A stretch of DNA of 57,823 bases from an uncultured Alphaproteobacteria bacterium (GCA_902625475.1 CACOBR010000008.1:1-57823), one strand, 5' to 3'. Shown: positions 38,439 through 48,176, counted from the stretch's first letter. Numbers and translations: made by a program. Notes: generated from the letters alone by a model not told the origin.

Positions 38439-39240
38439 TTTTCACTTTCTTTTTTGCGTTTTGCCATAATTCGAACTCTTCATCTTTTGTCATTTTCATT
38501 GTCTTTGTTTCTTTTAAAGCGAAATAAACTTCACATCTTCGTGCAAATTTTTTATTAGATTCATGAATACATTTTTCAGGATCCAAATTTAACAATCTCG
38601 TTAAATTAATTAATGAAAAAAATAAATCACCTATTTCTTCTTTTTTCTTTTGGCTTTTTTCTACTTTTAAGGCTTCCTTAACTTCGCATGTTTCTTCTTC
38701 TATTTTCATAAAAACTTCTTCTACATTTGAAAAATCAAGACCAAGAGTACTTGCTATTTTTTGTAATTTAACAGCTTGATATATTGGTGGCTGGAATTTG
38801 CTAAACTGACTAAATGGAGAAGTATTCTCTCCTTTTTCTTTTCTTTCTATTTTTTTTATTTCTTCCCAAAATATTTTTTGTTTTTTTATACTTCTTTTTT
38901 CTTTTTGTGGTCCAAAAATATGAGGGTGTCGCCTTACCATTTTCTTGGAAGCTTTATCTACAATATCTTCAAATTTAAAGTCATTTTTTTCATTTGCAAT
39001 TTGGCATTGAAAAATAATTTGAAGTAGCAAATCTCCAAGTTCATCTTTTATATTCTCAATATTCTCAGTATCTATTGCTTCAACTAATTCGTATGCTTCT
39101 TCAATTATATGAGTATTTAAGCTTTTTGCAGTTTGTTTAATATCCCATTCACAACCTTTTTGTGGATCTCTTAAATGTCTTACGATATCGATTAGATCAT
39201 TTAAGGAACTTTTTTTATTAGTTTTAAATGGTTTGTACAT
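38431..39240 (-). CDS. mazG: Nucleoside triphosphate pyrophosphohydrolase MazG
   Basis: House-cleaning hydrolase for non-canonical NTPs. The 269-residue protein has two MazG modules. The first includes [20 protein letters not shown] and the metal-site EAYELVEAI...DELGDLLLQ pattern; the second includes [18 protein letters not shown] and [10 protein letters not shown]. It starts 49 bases beyond the gpt stop and runs into eno with overlap. Confidence 0.93.
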   Translation of the reverse strand: MYKPFKTNKKSSLNDLIDIVRHLRDPQKGCEWDIKQTAKSLNTHIIEEAYELVEAIDTENIENIKDELGDLLLQIIFQCQIANEKNDFKFEDIVDKASKKMVRRHPHIFGPQKEKRSIKKQKIFWEEIKKIERKEKGENTSPFSQFSKFQPPIYQAVKLQKIASTLGLDFSNVEEVFMKIEEETCEVKEALKVEKSQKKKEEIGDLFFSLINLTRLLNLDPEKCIHESNKKFARRCEVYFALKETKTMKMTKDEEFELWQNAKKKVKNE

Positions 39241-39289
39241 AAATAAATGTGATTAATTATGGCTGTTTTATGGACAATGTATATGATTA

Positions 39290-39793
39290 TTACCCGTCTC
39301 CACGAAACGGTGCAACATACTGTAAAGCCATGTCCCATGGAAAAAAGATCCATGTGTCCTGACTAACTTCGGTTATAAAGGTGTCTACAATTTTTCTTCC
39401 ATTTGGTTTTGCATAAACTGACGCATAATGAGCTTTTGGAAACATCTCTTTAACTAGTTGCATTGTTTTTCCGCTATCTACTAAATCATCAATAATTACA
39501 AGTCCAGAACCATCAGCAATTACATTTGCATCAGGATGCTTGAGAATTTTTGCTTCAGATTGATTTTTATGGTCGTAAGATTTAATTGAAATAGTCTCTA
39601 CTAACCTTATATCTAATTCTCTTGCAATAATCATGGCTGGTACCATTCCACCCCTTGTAATTGCAATCAATCCTTTCCAATGTCCATTTTCAGGACCTTT
39701 ATTTTCTAATCTCCAAGCTAATGCACGACTATCTCTATGAATTTGATCCCAAGATACGTGAAAACCTTTTTCATGAGGTAACTGATCTTTCAA
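39290..39793 (-). CDS. gpt: Xanthine-guanine phosphoribosyltransferase
   Basis: Salvages guanine and xanthine using PRPP. The 167-residue protein has the PRPP motif [15 protein letters not shown] near residue 98, a [13 protein letters not shown] loop near 43 and the C-terminal WIFFPWD typical of Gpt. It sits 5 bases after fabI in a leftward group. Confidence 0.93.
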   Translation of the reverse strand: MKDQLPHEKGFHVSWDQIHRDSRALAWRLENKGPENGHWKGLIAITRGGMVPAMIIARELDIRLVETISIKSYDHKNQSEAKILKHPDANVIADGSGLVIIDDLVDSGKTMQLVKEMFPKAHYASVYAKPNGRKIVDTFITEVSQDTWIFFPWDMALQYVAPFRGDG

Positions 39794-39798
39794 TTTTA

Positions 39799-40620
39799 TT
39801 ATTCCTTTCTACCTGTTACTACATCGATGTCAGGGGCGTCTTCGGCTTTCATCCCAACGATGTGGTATCCTGCATCTACATGTAAATTTTCACCTGTAAC
39901 TCCTGATGACATATCAGATAATAAGAAAAGAGCAGCTTTACCAACTTCGTTTTGAGTAACATTTCTTTTTAAAGGTGAGTTAAGTTCATTCCATTTCATT
40001 ATATATCTAAAATCTCCAATTCCTGAAGCAGCAAGTGTTTTTATTGTTCCTGCTGATAAAGAATTAACCCTAATATTTTTTTTACCCAAATCCATTGCTA
40101 AATATCTGACTGATGATTCAAGAGCTGCTTTAGCAACCCCCATAACATTATAATGTGGCAGTACTTTCTCAGACCCATAGTAAGTTAAAGTAAGAATAGA
40201 TCCACCGTCATTGATCATATTTTCAGCTTTTTTTGAGACTTCAGTCAGAGAAAATGTTGATACAGAAAGTGTATTTGTAAAATTTTCTTTACTTGTCTCT
40301 ATATATCGACCTCTAAGCTCGTCTTTATTGGAAAAACCTATAGCATGAACTAGAAAATCAAAACTATCCCAACTTTCTTTTAGTTTTTTAAAAGTCTTTG
40401 TAACAGAATTAGGATCGCTAACATCACACTTAATTAATATATTACTTCCAATGCTATTAGCTAGCGGTTCTAATCTTTTTAACAAAGCATCAGATTGATA
40501 GGTGAAAGCAAGTTTAGCTCCAGCTTTATTACAAATTTCTGCAATACCCCATGCTATAGATTTATTATTTGCTACACCCATAATAAGGCCTTTTTTACCT
40601 TCTAATAAATTTCCAAACAT
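39799..40620 (-). CDS. fabI: Enoyl-ACP reductase FabI
   Basis: NADH-dependent final reduction of each fatty-acid elongation cycle. SDR fold with the modified nucleotide motif [13 protein letters not shown] at residues 15-27. The FabI-type catalytic pair sits in [20 protein letters not shown], with Tyr and Lys six residues apart after NVMG. It is the triclosan-type FabI rather than FabL/FabV. Length is 273 aa. It is divergent from pdxH. Confidence 0.95.
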   Translation of the reverse strand: MFGNLLEGKKGLIMGVANNKSIAWGIAEICNKAGAKLAFTYQSDALLKRLEPLANSIGSNILIKCDVSDPNSVTKTFKKLKESWDSFDFLVHAIGFSNKDELRGRYIETSKENFTNTLSVSTFSLTEVSKKAENMINDGGSILTLTYYGSEKVLPHYNVMGVAKAALESSVRYLAMDLGKKNIRVNSLSAGTIKTLAASGIGDFRYIMKWNELNSPLKRNVTQNEVGKAALFLLSDMSSGVTGENLHVDAGYHIVGMKAEDAPDIDVVTGRKE

Positions 40621-40749
40621 TATTATCCCAAGTAGTTAATTTTAAAAATTTGATCTAAACCTTTTAATTAAAGTATATGTCATTATATCATGCAGTATAT
40701 TTAAATGAATTTTATTTTTTTATCAAAGATATTATTTCACGGAGAAGTT

Positions 40750-41331
40750 ATGGATAAAAATCCCATTATCAAAATTTTGGAATGGTATAATGAAGCAAAA
40801 AAGTCAGAAATTAATGATCCTGATGCCATTACCCTAGCAACAGTAGATGATAAAGGTTTTCCTAACATTAGAACAGTTTTGTTACGAAAAATAGATAATG
40901 ACTCATTTGTATTTTTTACGAATTATAATTCACAAAAAGGAAAAGAAATAGAGCAAAACAATAAAATAGCATTTTCTTTTCACTGGAAAACTTTAGCCAA
41001 ACAAATTAGAATCAGGGGTATTACTGAAAAAGAAAATGGAACGGTTGCAGATGATTATTATAACTCAAGAGCATTGGGTTCACGAATTGGGGCATGGGCT
41101 TCTAAACAAAGCTCAATATTAAATAATAGAGAAGAACTTCTTGATAGAATTAAATTAATGGAAAATAAATTTAAGTCTAACCCTCCTAGACCTGATTTTT
41201 GGGGAGGAATAAGAATACGTCCTTTATCAATCGAATTCTGGAAGGAAGGTAAATATCGTTTACATGAAAGAGAATTATGGAAGAGAAGTAACATAGATGA
41301 TGATTGGTCAATTAAAAACTTGTATCCTTAG
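40750..41331 (+). CDS. pdxH: Pyridoxamine 5'-phosphate oxidase
   Basis: FMN-dependent last step to pyridoxal phosphate. Motifs are NIRTVLLRKID, VFFTNYNSQKGKEI, the middle SRIGAWASKQSS and the C-terminal RIRPLSIEFW followed by RLHER. I choose ATG at 40750, preceded by GGAGAAG, over an earlier ATG at 40705 that adds a hydrophobic, unconserved 15 residues. The protein is then 193 aa, as expected. It complements pdxA at the start of the window. Confidence 0.94.
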   Translation: MDKNPIIKILEWYNEAKKSEINDPDAITLATVDDKGFPNIRTVLLRKIDNDSFVFFTNYNSQKGKEIEQNNKIAFSFHWKTLAKQIRIRGITEKENGTVADDYYNSRALGSRIGAWASKQSSILNNREELLDRIKLMENKFKSNPPRPDFWGGIRIRPLSIEFWKEGKYRLHERELWKRSNIDDDWSIKNLYP

Positions 41332-41411
41332 TATAAAAAAACCAAAATTTTAATATATAAAAATAAAAAAAAGCTTTTCATTCTTGTTTAGAGATAATAA
41401 TACAGTCTGAG

Positions 41412-41488
<77 letters not shown>

Positions 41489-41837
41489 CTAAAAATATAG
41501 AAAATTAATTTCTTTTATTTTTTTAAAATTATAAGTATTCTACATCATAACTACTTTTTATAGAATTAAGACTTGATTTAAAAAGTATAATTAAACTTTT
41601 TTTTATAAATGTTTATGTAAAAATTGAAAAAAATTAAAATAAAATTATGAAAATTTTTTATGGATCTAATGATAATTAGTTTCAAACTACACTTTTAAGA
41701 AAAATTAAATTTATATAAATCATTATAATCCACAGTTTTTTTACAAAATTTCGATCTAAAAAATAAAAAAAGCTTAACCATAAGATTAAGCTTTTTTTTG
41801 AAAATGTTTTTATAAAAATTAAAAAAATGAAAAAGAA
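41489..41837. other. 349-base AT-rich spacer after tRNA-Pro
   Basis: Very AT-rich, with no open frame that looks like a protein. The only clear structure is the terminator-like hairpin at 41765-41799, listed separately. No repeat, second tRNA or integrase-type element was seen next to the tRNA. Confidence 0.6.
41765..41799 (-). terminator. bidirectional intrinsic terminator
   Basis: AAAAAAAGCTTAA at 41765-41777 pairs with TTAAGCTTTTTTT at 41786-41798 around an 8-base loop. Because the arms carry A and T runs, it can stop transcription in both directions. It lies just beyond the end of the leftward small-protein gene at 41838, its most likely client. Confidence 0.8.
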
Positions 41838-42089
41838 TTAATAAACCTTTACCATATTCATAGCTTCTTTGCATGAATCAATCTCTGCCACATCCATACC
41901 CATGTCATGCATGTTTTTGCAGTCAGAAGATAACTCATTAATTTTATTTTTTGCTTCAGAAGAAAGATTTGCTGTTTCTAAAAAGTTATTGACTTTAGTA
42001 TTAAAAGCAGCCATTTCTGAACATCCTGAGGCTAAAACTTGAGAACTAAGTAATCCTGCAGATAGAATTGCAATTGATAATGTTTTCAT
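41838..42089 (-). CDS. Small secreted helical protein, unknown function
   Basis: An 83-residue protein with a clear Sec signal peptide (MKTLSIAILSAGLLSSQVLA|S). The mature part of about 63 residues is helical, rich in N, K and E, and has three cysteines (SGCSEM, SSDCKNM, DSCKEAM). AGGAG precedes the start, and a strong terminator follows. I do not recognise a family. The spacing and expression signals suggest a stand-alone, possibly abundant periplasmic protein. Confidence 0.75.
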   Translation of the reverse strand: MKTLSIAILSAGLLSSQVLASGCSEMAAFNTKVNNFLETANLSSEAKNKINELSSDCKNMHDMGMDVAEIDSCKEAMNMVKVY

Positions 42090-42223
42090 AATAATCTCCT
42101 TAAATTGATGTACGATAAAATATGTTTTTCTTTTTTTTATTTTAAATGCGATAAAATGTCCTTAACTGCTTATAATTATGTATTTATAAAATTATGTTAA
42201 AAATTTATTAAGTTACAATTAAA

Positions 42224-43186
42224 ATGATACAAGAAGTTGACTTGTTAATAATTGGTTCGGGTATTTCAGGATTATCTGCAGCTTTGGAAGCAAAAAAGTA
42301 TTTTAAAAATGTATTGATTATTGATAAAGGATATCATTCGGGAGGAAGAATTTGTTCAAAAAAAATCAACAGTTTTTGTTTCAATCACGGTGCTCCTTAC
42401 ATTAATAAAAGTAGTAAAAGGTTAAATTTAGGATTTTCAAATTTTATTAATAAAATTGATAGAGTTGTTCCTTTTAAAGTTTCCTCTTATAAAAAAACTA
42501 ATAATTCAGTCCTTTTGGTTAATCCAAATATGAGGTCATTATTTAATGAACATTTAAATAAGATAAACATAAATCAAAAAACAAAAGTTTTACATATAAA
42601 AAAACAAGTAAACTATTATCAAATTAAATGTGACAATAATAGAATATATAAATCAAAAAAAATAATTGTAACTGCTCCTGCCCCTCAAACAGCTGACCTA
42701 ATAAAAGATGTATCACCCGCAATGTTAAAGTACATAAATAGGGCTAATTTTTCTCAATGTATAACTGTCCTTCTTGGTTTTAATCAATCATTTGATTTAC
42801 CATTAAATTCTTATTTTTATGATGAAACTGGTGGTATCTGTTCATTATTAAATGAGAATCATAATAATAAGTATTTAAAAAACAGTTCTCTAGTTATTCG
42901 AATGTCTGATAAATGGAGTCAGTTTCATTTTAATAAGACTAATGATGAAATAATAAACCATTGTCTATCAACAATATCAAAAAAATTTAATATTTTTAAA
43001 ATAAATAATATCGTCAGTACTTACTGTCATAAATGGAGGTATTCTCAAGTAACTAAAAAGTTGCCTGCTAATGCATCTATCGTGAATAAAGAAAAAAATT
43101 TAGGCATAGCGGGTGATTGGACTTTAGGACCAACAATTGAAGATGCTTACAATTCAGGTAAGATAGTTGTTCAAAAAATTCTATAA
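42224..43186 (+). CDS. Renalase-like FAD-dependent amine-oxidase-family protein
   Basis: A 320-residue flavoprotein. The FAD-binding Rossmann motif is LLIIGSGISGLSAALEAKK at residues 7-25, followed by DKGYHSGGRICS, the GGR motif of the amine-oxidase/renalase superfamily. The C-terminal FAD motif is IAGDWTLGPTIEDAYNSG. Renalase relatives oxidise isomeric NAD(P)H, but the substrate here is not known. It converges on a photolyase-like gene with a 6-base overlap. The two flavoproteins may share a light or oxidative-stress role (inference). Confidence 0.82.
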   Translation: MIQEVDLLIIGSGISGLSAALEAKKYFKNVLIIDKGYHSGGRICSKKINSFCFNHGAPYINKSSKRLNLGFSNFINKIDRVVPFKVSSYKKTNNSVLLVNPNMRSLFNEHLNKININQKTKVLHIKKQVNYYQIKCDNNRIYKSKKIIVTAPAPQTADLIKDVSPAMLKYINRANFSQCITVLLGFNQSFDLPLNSYFYDETGGICSLLNENHNNKYLKNSSLVIRMSDKWSQFHFNKTNDEIINHCLSTISKKFNIFKINNIVSTYCHKWRYSQVTKKLPANASIVNKEKNLGIAGDWTLGPTIEDAYNSGKIVVQKIL

Positions 43187-44398
43187 ATCTAGGGTTTTTA
43201 TATGCTTTAATATGTTCGGAATTTTTTGTTTAAATTTAAAAAAACCTTTTTCGCAAAACTGCCAAGAGAATAAATCAAGTTCTCTATAAAGAAAATTAGT
43301 TTTTAATTTCAATTCCACACATTTTTTTGAAATAAAATCCAAATTTTCTCCTATATTTGGATAAATTATATCAATACCCTCAAGGTTGCTGACTGCATTT
43401 TTAAAATTAGTACTATCTATTAACTTAGAATTTGGTAAATAGTAAATTATGTCTTTTAATAACTCTTTTTTAAAATTTATTACATTATTACTTAATTTTA
43501 TATTACGATCATCATTTTTTAAAAAAACAATATACACATTATTATATTTATTTAATAAATCTAAACGATCATGAATAAAAAGGTCTGTGTCCAGTATTAT
43601 GATATTTGAGTATAGTTTATTATTTTGATATTCTGGTATTTTTCTTATTGAAGGTATGAAAATTTCATTTTTTGCAACAGCTGTTTGATTAAGTTTAGTT
43701 TCTGTATATCTGTTGTTAGTATATTTTGCTATATTTTGTGAGTTTGCTAAGTAGTGCTTTCCCTTGGTTTGTAAACCAGCCACCCATTTCCAACTAAGCG
43801 TATTGGAAGCTGCATCTCCATCTTTTAAATATTTTAAAAAAAACTTTGCACCTAATTGCCAAGGAAGATTAAGTGTGAATATCCATATACTTGCAAACCA
43901 CATTCTAGTGTGATTATGAAGATAGTTTTCTCTTTTTATTTCCAAAACCCAATCATTAAAACATGATATATTTGTTCTTGCGTTAATTGCATCTTCATAT
44001 GCAAGTTTATTATATTTAATTTCATTTAAATCTAAAAGAAAATTATCCCATACCTCAGGCCGGATTTCCAACCAACCTTTCCAATAAACCCTCCAAAATA
44101 TTTCTTGTATATATTTTTCAACTTTTGAATAGGAATGTATTTTAAGGATTTCGTTAATTATATTATATTCAAGAAGAACTCTATGACAAAAAAATGACGA
44201 AAGGCACGAAACGTTATCCCTTTGATTAGCTCCAAAGTCATAATTTCTTAGTGAATTATACTTAAGTATATTTTTTTTAATATAGAATTTACTCTGTTTT
44301 ATTGCTTTTTCGTAGATATTCATTGTTTGATTTGACATTGATTGTCTATGTTGGTTATTTAGTTTTATAATCTTTATAGTTATTGATGGAATATACAA
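43181..44398 (-). CDS. Photolyase/cryptochrome-family protein with FAD domain first
   Basis: A 405-residue protein. Residues about 55-230 carry the photolyase FAD-binding core: EIFWRVYWKGWLEIRPEVW (99-117), YLHNHTRMWFASIWIFTLN (159-177) and DGDAASNTLSWKWVAGLQ (193-210). In ordinary photolyases this core comes last. Here the region after it (265-395) looks like the antenna domain normally at the N-terminus: NIIILDTDLFIHDRLDLL, a beta strand VYIVFLK, and a closing LFSWQFCEKGFFKFKQ. The order therefore seems permuted. The start may be the Met at 44338 or 44323 rather than 44398. DNA repair versus light sensing is undecided. Confidence 0.78.
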   Translation of the reverse strand: MYIPSITIKIIKLNNQHRQSMSNQTMNIYEKAIKQSKFYIKKNILKYNSLRNYDFGANQRDNVSCLSSFFCHRVLLEYNIINEILKIHSYSKVEKYIQEIFWRVYWKGWLEIRPEVWDNFLLDLNEIKYNKLAYEDAINARTNISCFNDWVLEIKRENYLHNHTRMWFASIWIFTLNLPWQLGAKFFLKYLKDGDAASNTLSWKWVAGLQTKGKHYLANSQNIAKYTNNRYTETKLNQTAVAKNEIFIPSIRKIPEYQNNKLYSNIIILDTDLFIHDRLDLLNKYNNVYIVFLKNDDRNIKLSNNVINFKKELLKDIIYYLPNSKLIDSTNFKNAVSNLEGIDIIYPNIGENLDFISKKCVELKLKTNFLYRELDLFSWQFCEKGFFKFKQKIPNILKHIKTLDL

Positions 44399-44435
44399 AA
44401 AATATGAAATATCAAGAATTTAAATAAGGTAAATA

Positions 44436-46283
44436 ATGTCGCATCAGCTACTGCTTTCAATCAGAGATGCAATGGTCATCTATAAAGAGAAGCCAATTTT
44501 TGAGAATTTAGATTTAAATATTCATCAAGGATTAAGAACGGCTTTAATTGGGAAAAATGGGGCTGGTAAGTCCACCATAATGAAAATTATTTATGGGATT
44601 AAGTCTCTAGATGAAGGAGAGCAATGGGTCGAACCAGGTATTTCTATAGGTTATTTGGGACAGGAAATTAATTATCAAGAAAATCAAACAGTATTTGATT
44701 TTATTTTTGAAAATATTTCTGGTGATGAAAGAGAATTATTTAAATATAAGGTTGACATAATTGCAGATTCTTTACAATTAAATGTTAGTTTAAATATGAA
44801 TATGCTCTCTGGTGGACAAATACGGAGAGCAGGACTAGCAAGGGCTTTAGTAGAAGAGCCTGATATATTATTATTAGACGAACCAACAAATCATTTAGAT
44901 CTTAATGCTATAAGTTGGCTCGAAAATTATCTTAATGGGTATAGAGGATCATTAGTATGTATATCGCATGATAAAAGATTTCTTGAAAATATTTCAAATC
45001 AAATATTTTGGATCGATCGTGGAAATTTGAGAGTATGTTCAAAAGGTTTTAAGTTTTTTAATGAATGGTCTTCAATGCTTCTAGACCAAGAAGCTAGAGA
45101 ACTTGCTAAAAGAAAACAAATATTAGCTCAAGAAGTTGAGTGGGCATCTAGAGGTGTAAAAGCACGCGTAAAAAGAAATATTAGACGGCTGAATCAAGTT
45201 AAAGAAATGAGGGATAAGCTTAAAAAAGACGAAAGCTCTTTTAGGCATAGTACAAAAAAAATTAATATTGAGCCTATAAAAGATTTTGAAAATCAATCAA
45301 AAATTATTGCTGAATTTTATAATGTTCACAAAGAGTTTGAAACTAATAAAGTTAAACATAAAATTCTTAATGGGTTCAATTTAAGAATAAAAAAAGGAGA
45401 CCGCATCGGTATTATTGGTAGGAATGGATCTGGTAAAACTACATTTTTAAAACTGCTCTTAAAAGAATTGAAAGTTGATATGGGATCAATAAAACTTAAA
45501 AAAGATTTTGATTGTTCCTATTTCGATCAAAATAGAAGTGATTTAAATGAAAATAGTACTTTAAAAGATATTTTGGCTCCAAATGGTGGTGATTATATAA
45601 ATGTTCGAGGTAAAATGCGCCACATATATGGTTACCTTAAGGATTTTATGTTTGATTCAAAAGTCATTTTAGATAAAGTGTCCTCCCTATCTGGGGGTCA
45701 AAAAAACAGATTAAAGATTGCAAAAATATTAGCTTTTCCAAAATCATGTCTTATTTTGGATGAACCAACTAATGATCTTGATATGGAAACTTTGGATATG
45801 TTGGAAGAAATTCTTATTAATTATGAAGGAACACTGTTGTTAGTTTCACATGATAGAGATTTCCTTGATCAAACAGTTACTAAAATTTTAGCTTTTGAAG
45901 GTGATGGAAATATTCAACAATATGTAGGCGGATATACTGACTATTTGACCTATAATCAAAAAGTCAATAAACAAGTATCTTTTAATAAATCTGAAATAGT
46001 ACGTAGGCCATTATCCAAAAAGATACCTGAAATAGATTTTGATTTTAAAAATAAAAAGAAACTTTCTTATAAATTAGAATTTGAATTAAAAAACCTTCCA
46101 TCAAAAATTGATAATATAGAAAAAGAAATTAATATTCTTTCCAAGCAATTGTCAGACCCAGATTTTTATTTAAATGATCCCGATGGATTCCTTTTAGCCT
46201 CTGAAAATCTTGCTATTGCCAGATCTGAGTTAGAGAAGTATGAGTTGAGATGGTTAGAATTAGAAGAGTTGAAAACTGATTAA
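44436..46283 (+). CDS. uup: ABC-F family ATPase (Uup-like)
   Basis: A 615-residue cytoplasmic protein with two ABC domains and no membrane segments. First domain: Walker A GKNGAGKST, signature LSGGQIRRAGLARA, Walker B ILLLDEPTNHLD. Second domain: GRNGSGKTT, LSGGQKNRLKIAK, LILDEPTNDLD. A C-terminal coiled coil (about 540-615) resembles the Uup DNA-binding tail. ABC-F proteins act on ribosomes or, for Uup, on branched DNA intermediates. The assignment to Uup rests on the tail and the missing EttA-type arm. Confidence 0.87.
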   Translation: MSHQLLLSIRDAMVIYKEKPIFENLDLNIHQGLRTALIGKNGAGKSTIMKIIYGIKSLDEGEQWVEPGISIGYLGQEINYQENQTVFDFIFENISGDERELFKYKVDIIADSLQLNVSLNMNMLSGGQIRRAGLARALVEEPDILLLDEPTNHLDLNAISWLENYLNGYRGSLVCISHDKRFLENISNQIFWIDRGNLRVCSKGFKFFNEWSSMLLDQEARELAKRKQILAQEVEWASRGVKARVKRNIRRLNQVKEMRDKLKKDESSFRHSTKKINIEPIKDFENQSKIIAEFYNVHKEFETNKVKHKILNGFNLRIKKGDRIGIIGRNGSGKTTFLKLLLKELKVDMGSIKLKKDFDCSYFDQNRSDLNENSTLKDILAPNGGDYINVRGKMRHIYGYLKDFMFDSKVILDKVSSLSGGQKNRLKIAKILAFPKSCLILDEPTNDLDMETLDMLEEILINYEGTLLLVSHDRDFLDQTVTKILAFEGDGNIQQYVGGYTDYLTYNQKVNKQVSFNKSEIVRRPLSKKIPEIDFDFKNKKKLSYKLEFELKNLPSKIDNIEKEINILSKQLSDPDFYLNDPDGFLLASENLAIARSELEKYELRWLELEELKTD

Positions 46284-46330
46284 TTATTTTTGGTTAGTCT
46301 CTATTTTAGCAACTGTTTTTAACTCTTCAT

Positions 46331-47593
46331 TTAATACGCCTTTGCTAGTTCTTCCCATTGCGTAGTATAACGCTGAGATCTTTTATCACAACGCATCTTC
46401 CAACTTCTTTTTATACCTTGAGATGCAAAAAAAATACTTTCATTTCCTGTACGGTGGTTAATTTCATCAATTATTTTTGATAAGTATTCCTTTTTCTGAT
46501 TAGGTGCTTGTTCAAATAGGTGATTTTGCAGATAACTAGAAGGAATAAGGTTTATAAGCATTATACCGCATTTTTGATATTTAAATCCTTTCTGATAAAT
46601 TTCTCGCAGTAATAATTTTGCAGTTTTTATAATTAAACTTGTATTTGATGTAGGATGAGAGAACTCTTTTGTTGCTGAATTACTATATTGGAGATCATTC
46701 TTTCTATATTTATTAGTTTTTAAGAAAATATAAATGCCTTGAGTTTTACTATTTTGATTTCTTAATTTTTGGCAAGCACGAAAAGCATAATTAGCTAAAG
46801 CTTCTTCCACTTCTTCTAATTCAGTTACTAATTTTCCAAACGATTTTGAAGATAAAATATTTTTTTTTGGCATGACTTTCTCTAAGCCAATGCAAGAAAC
46901 CCCACGAAGTTCATATACAATTCTTTCTCCTATTACACTTAAATGATTGCGTATAAAACTGGGATCACACTCTCTTAATTGCAAAGCATTTTGTATCCCA
47001 ATATTATGTAACCTTTTACTCCAACCACGAGATATACCCCAAATATCTTCTACTGGTAATTTTGCTAAAGTTTTAGTTTGGATATCAATATTAGTAAGAT
47101 CAAATACATTTTGGCCATTTTTTTTTTTTGCGATTTTATTTGCAACTTTGGCTAATGTTTTTGTTGGTGCTAGTCCATGTGATGTTGGTATTCCTGTCCA
47201 TTTAAGAATTTTTAATCGTATATCTGAAGCCAAAGAGTAGGGGTCTTGCCCGTAAAATTTATCTAATCTTAAAAATGCTTCATCAATTGAATATACTTCC
47301 ATTTCTGGTGTAAACATAGCAAGGCTACTCATTACCCTTCTAGAGATATCTCCGTATAATTGATAATTTGACGAAAATACTAAAACCTTATTTTTTTTAA
47401 TTAGACTTTCGTTTTCATGATAAGGTGCACCCATAGATATCCCGAGACTTTTTGCTTCATTTGAGCGTGCAATGATACAACCATCATTATTTGATAAAAC
47501 TACTATTGGTTTATTGTCTAAGCTTGGATTAAAGATCCTTTCACATGAAGCATAAAAATTATTACAGTCAACTAATGAAAATATTACAGACAT
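46331..47593 (-). CDS. umuC: Translesion DNA polymerase V catalytic subunit UmuC
   Basis: Y-family polymerase copying damaged DNA. Catalytic acids are in FSLVDCNNFYASCER (Asp9) and VYSIDEAFLRLD (Asp-Glu about residue 103). HhH and little-finger domains follow, and the C-terminal region about 370-420 matches the UmuC-specific tail. Length (420 aa) is typical. It starts 6 bases after umuD in the usual umuDC operon. Confidence 0.95.
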   Translation of the reverse strand: MSVIFSLVDCNNFYASCERIFNPSLDNKPIVVLSNNDGCIIARSNEAKSLGISMGAPYHENESLIKKNKVLVFSSNYQLYGDISRRVMSSLAMFTPEMEVYSIDEAFLRLDKFYGQDPYSLASDIRLKILKWTGIPTSHGLAPTKTLAKVANKIAKKKNGQNVFDLTNIDIQTKTLAKLPVEDIWGISRGWSKRLHNIGIQNALQLRECDPSFIRNHLSVIGERIVYELRGVSCIGLEKVMPKKNILSSKSFGKLVTELEEVEEALANYAFRACQKLRNQNSKTQGIYIFLKTNKYRKNDLQYSNSATKEFSHPTSNTSLIIKTAKLLLREIYQKGFKYQKCGIMLINLIPSSYLQNHLFEQAPNQKKEYLSKIIDEINHRTGNESIFFASQGIKRSWKMRCDKRSQRYTTQWEELAKAY

Positions 47594-47599
47594 CAGATT

Positions 47600-48115
47600 T
47601 CAAACCTTATGGATTACACTAGTTACTACACCCCAGATAACTACATCACTAGCATCATTGATTTTTATTGCTTGATACTGATCATTTTCTGCTTTTAAGT
47701 ATAATCCTTTTGATGTTTTAGATAGCCTTTTTACTGTTAGTTGCCCATCTATTGCAGCAATTACGATTTTCCCTGATTTTGGATTCAAACTTCTATCAAC
47801 AATTAATATGTCGCCAGAGTGAATGCCTGCTCCTACCATAGAATTTCCAGCCGCACGAACAAAAAAAGTTGCTGTTGGGTGTTTAATCAGGTGTTGATTT
47901 AAATCAAGTTGTTGCTCAATATAATCATCTGCTGGAGATGGGAACCCTGCTTGTACTGTTGAAGCATATAATGGTAATTTATACCCTTTAATCGATAAAT
48001 ATTTCATGACATCGGAAATCATACTTTCAGGTATTCTGATAGGCTTAGTGGGTTCGTTATATTTCCCTTGTCCTTTAGGTCTGCCTGCTCCTCTTCTTAT
48101 TCCGCCTCTTCCCAA
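47600..48115 (-). CDS. umuD: Self-cleaving polymerase V accessory protein UmuD
   Basis: LexA/UmuD-type S24 serine peptidase. The cleavage site is AG in TVQAGFPSP (56-57), the serine nucleophile is in GNSM (Ser92), and the lysine is in TVKRL (Lys129). At 171 aa it is about 30 longer than E. coli UmuD. The extra N-terminus begins with RRGAGRPKG, an AT-hook-like basic motif, followed by TKPIRIPESMISDVMKYL, which resembles a ribbon-helix-helix unit. That could let it bind DNA, possibly the palindrome upstream. Known alphaproteobacterial UmuD proteins share this extension, as far as I recall. Confidence 0.92.
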   Translation of the reverse strand: MGRGGIRRGAGRPKGQGKYNEPTKPIRIPESMISDVMKYLSIKGYKLPLYASTVQAGFPSPADDYIEQQLDLNQHLIKHPTATFFVRAAGNSMVGAGIHSGDILIVDRSLNPKSGKIVIAAIDGQLTVKRLSKTSKGLYLKAENDQYQAIKINDASDVVIWGVVTSVIHKV

Positions 48116-48130
48116 TATTAACTCCTTTTA

Positions 48131-48176
48131 TTGAATTATTTAGAATAATGTACATTATTCAAAAAAACAAGATTAA
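48131..48176 (-). promoter_or_regulatory. umuDC promoter with 18-bp palindromic operator
   Basis: GAATAATGTACATTATTC at 48143-48160 is a perfect palindrome. Read on the minus strand, TTGTTT and a TATTCT-like -10 lie 17 bases apart, and the palindrome sits across the spacer and -10. The umuD start is 28 bases further on. A repressor bound here would block umuDC. It does not match the classical alphaproteobacterial LexA box GTTC-N7-GTTC. Confidence 0.65.

Noticed and set aside
42113-42160. Repeated CGATAAAAT upstream of the small secreted protein
   Set aside because: Two 9-base AT-rich copies 36 bases apart are weak in this composition and have no known regulator.
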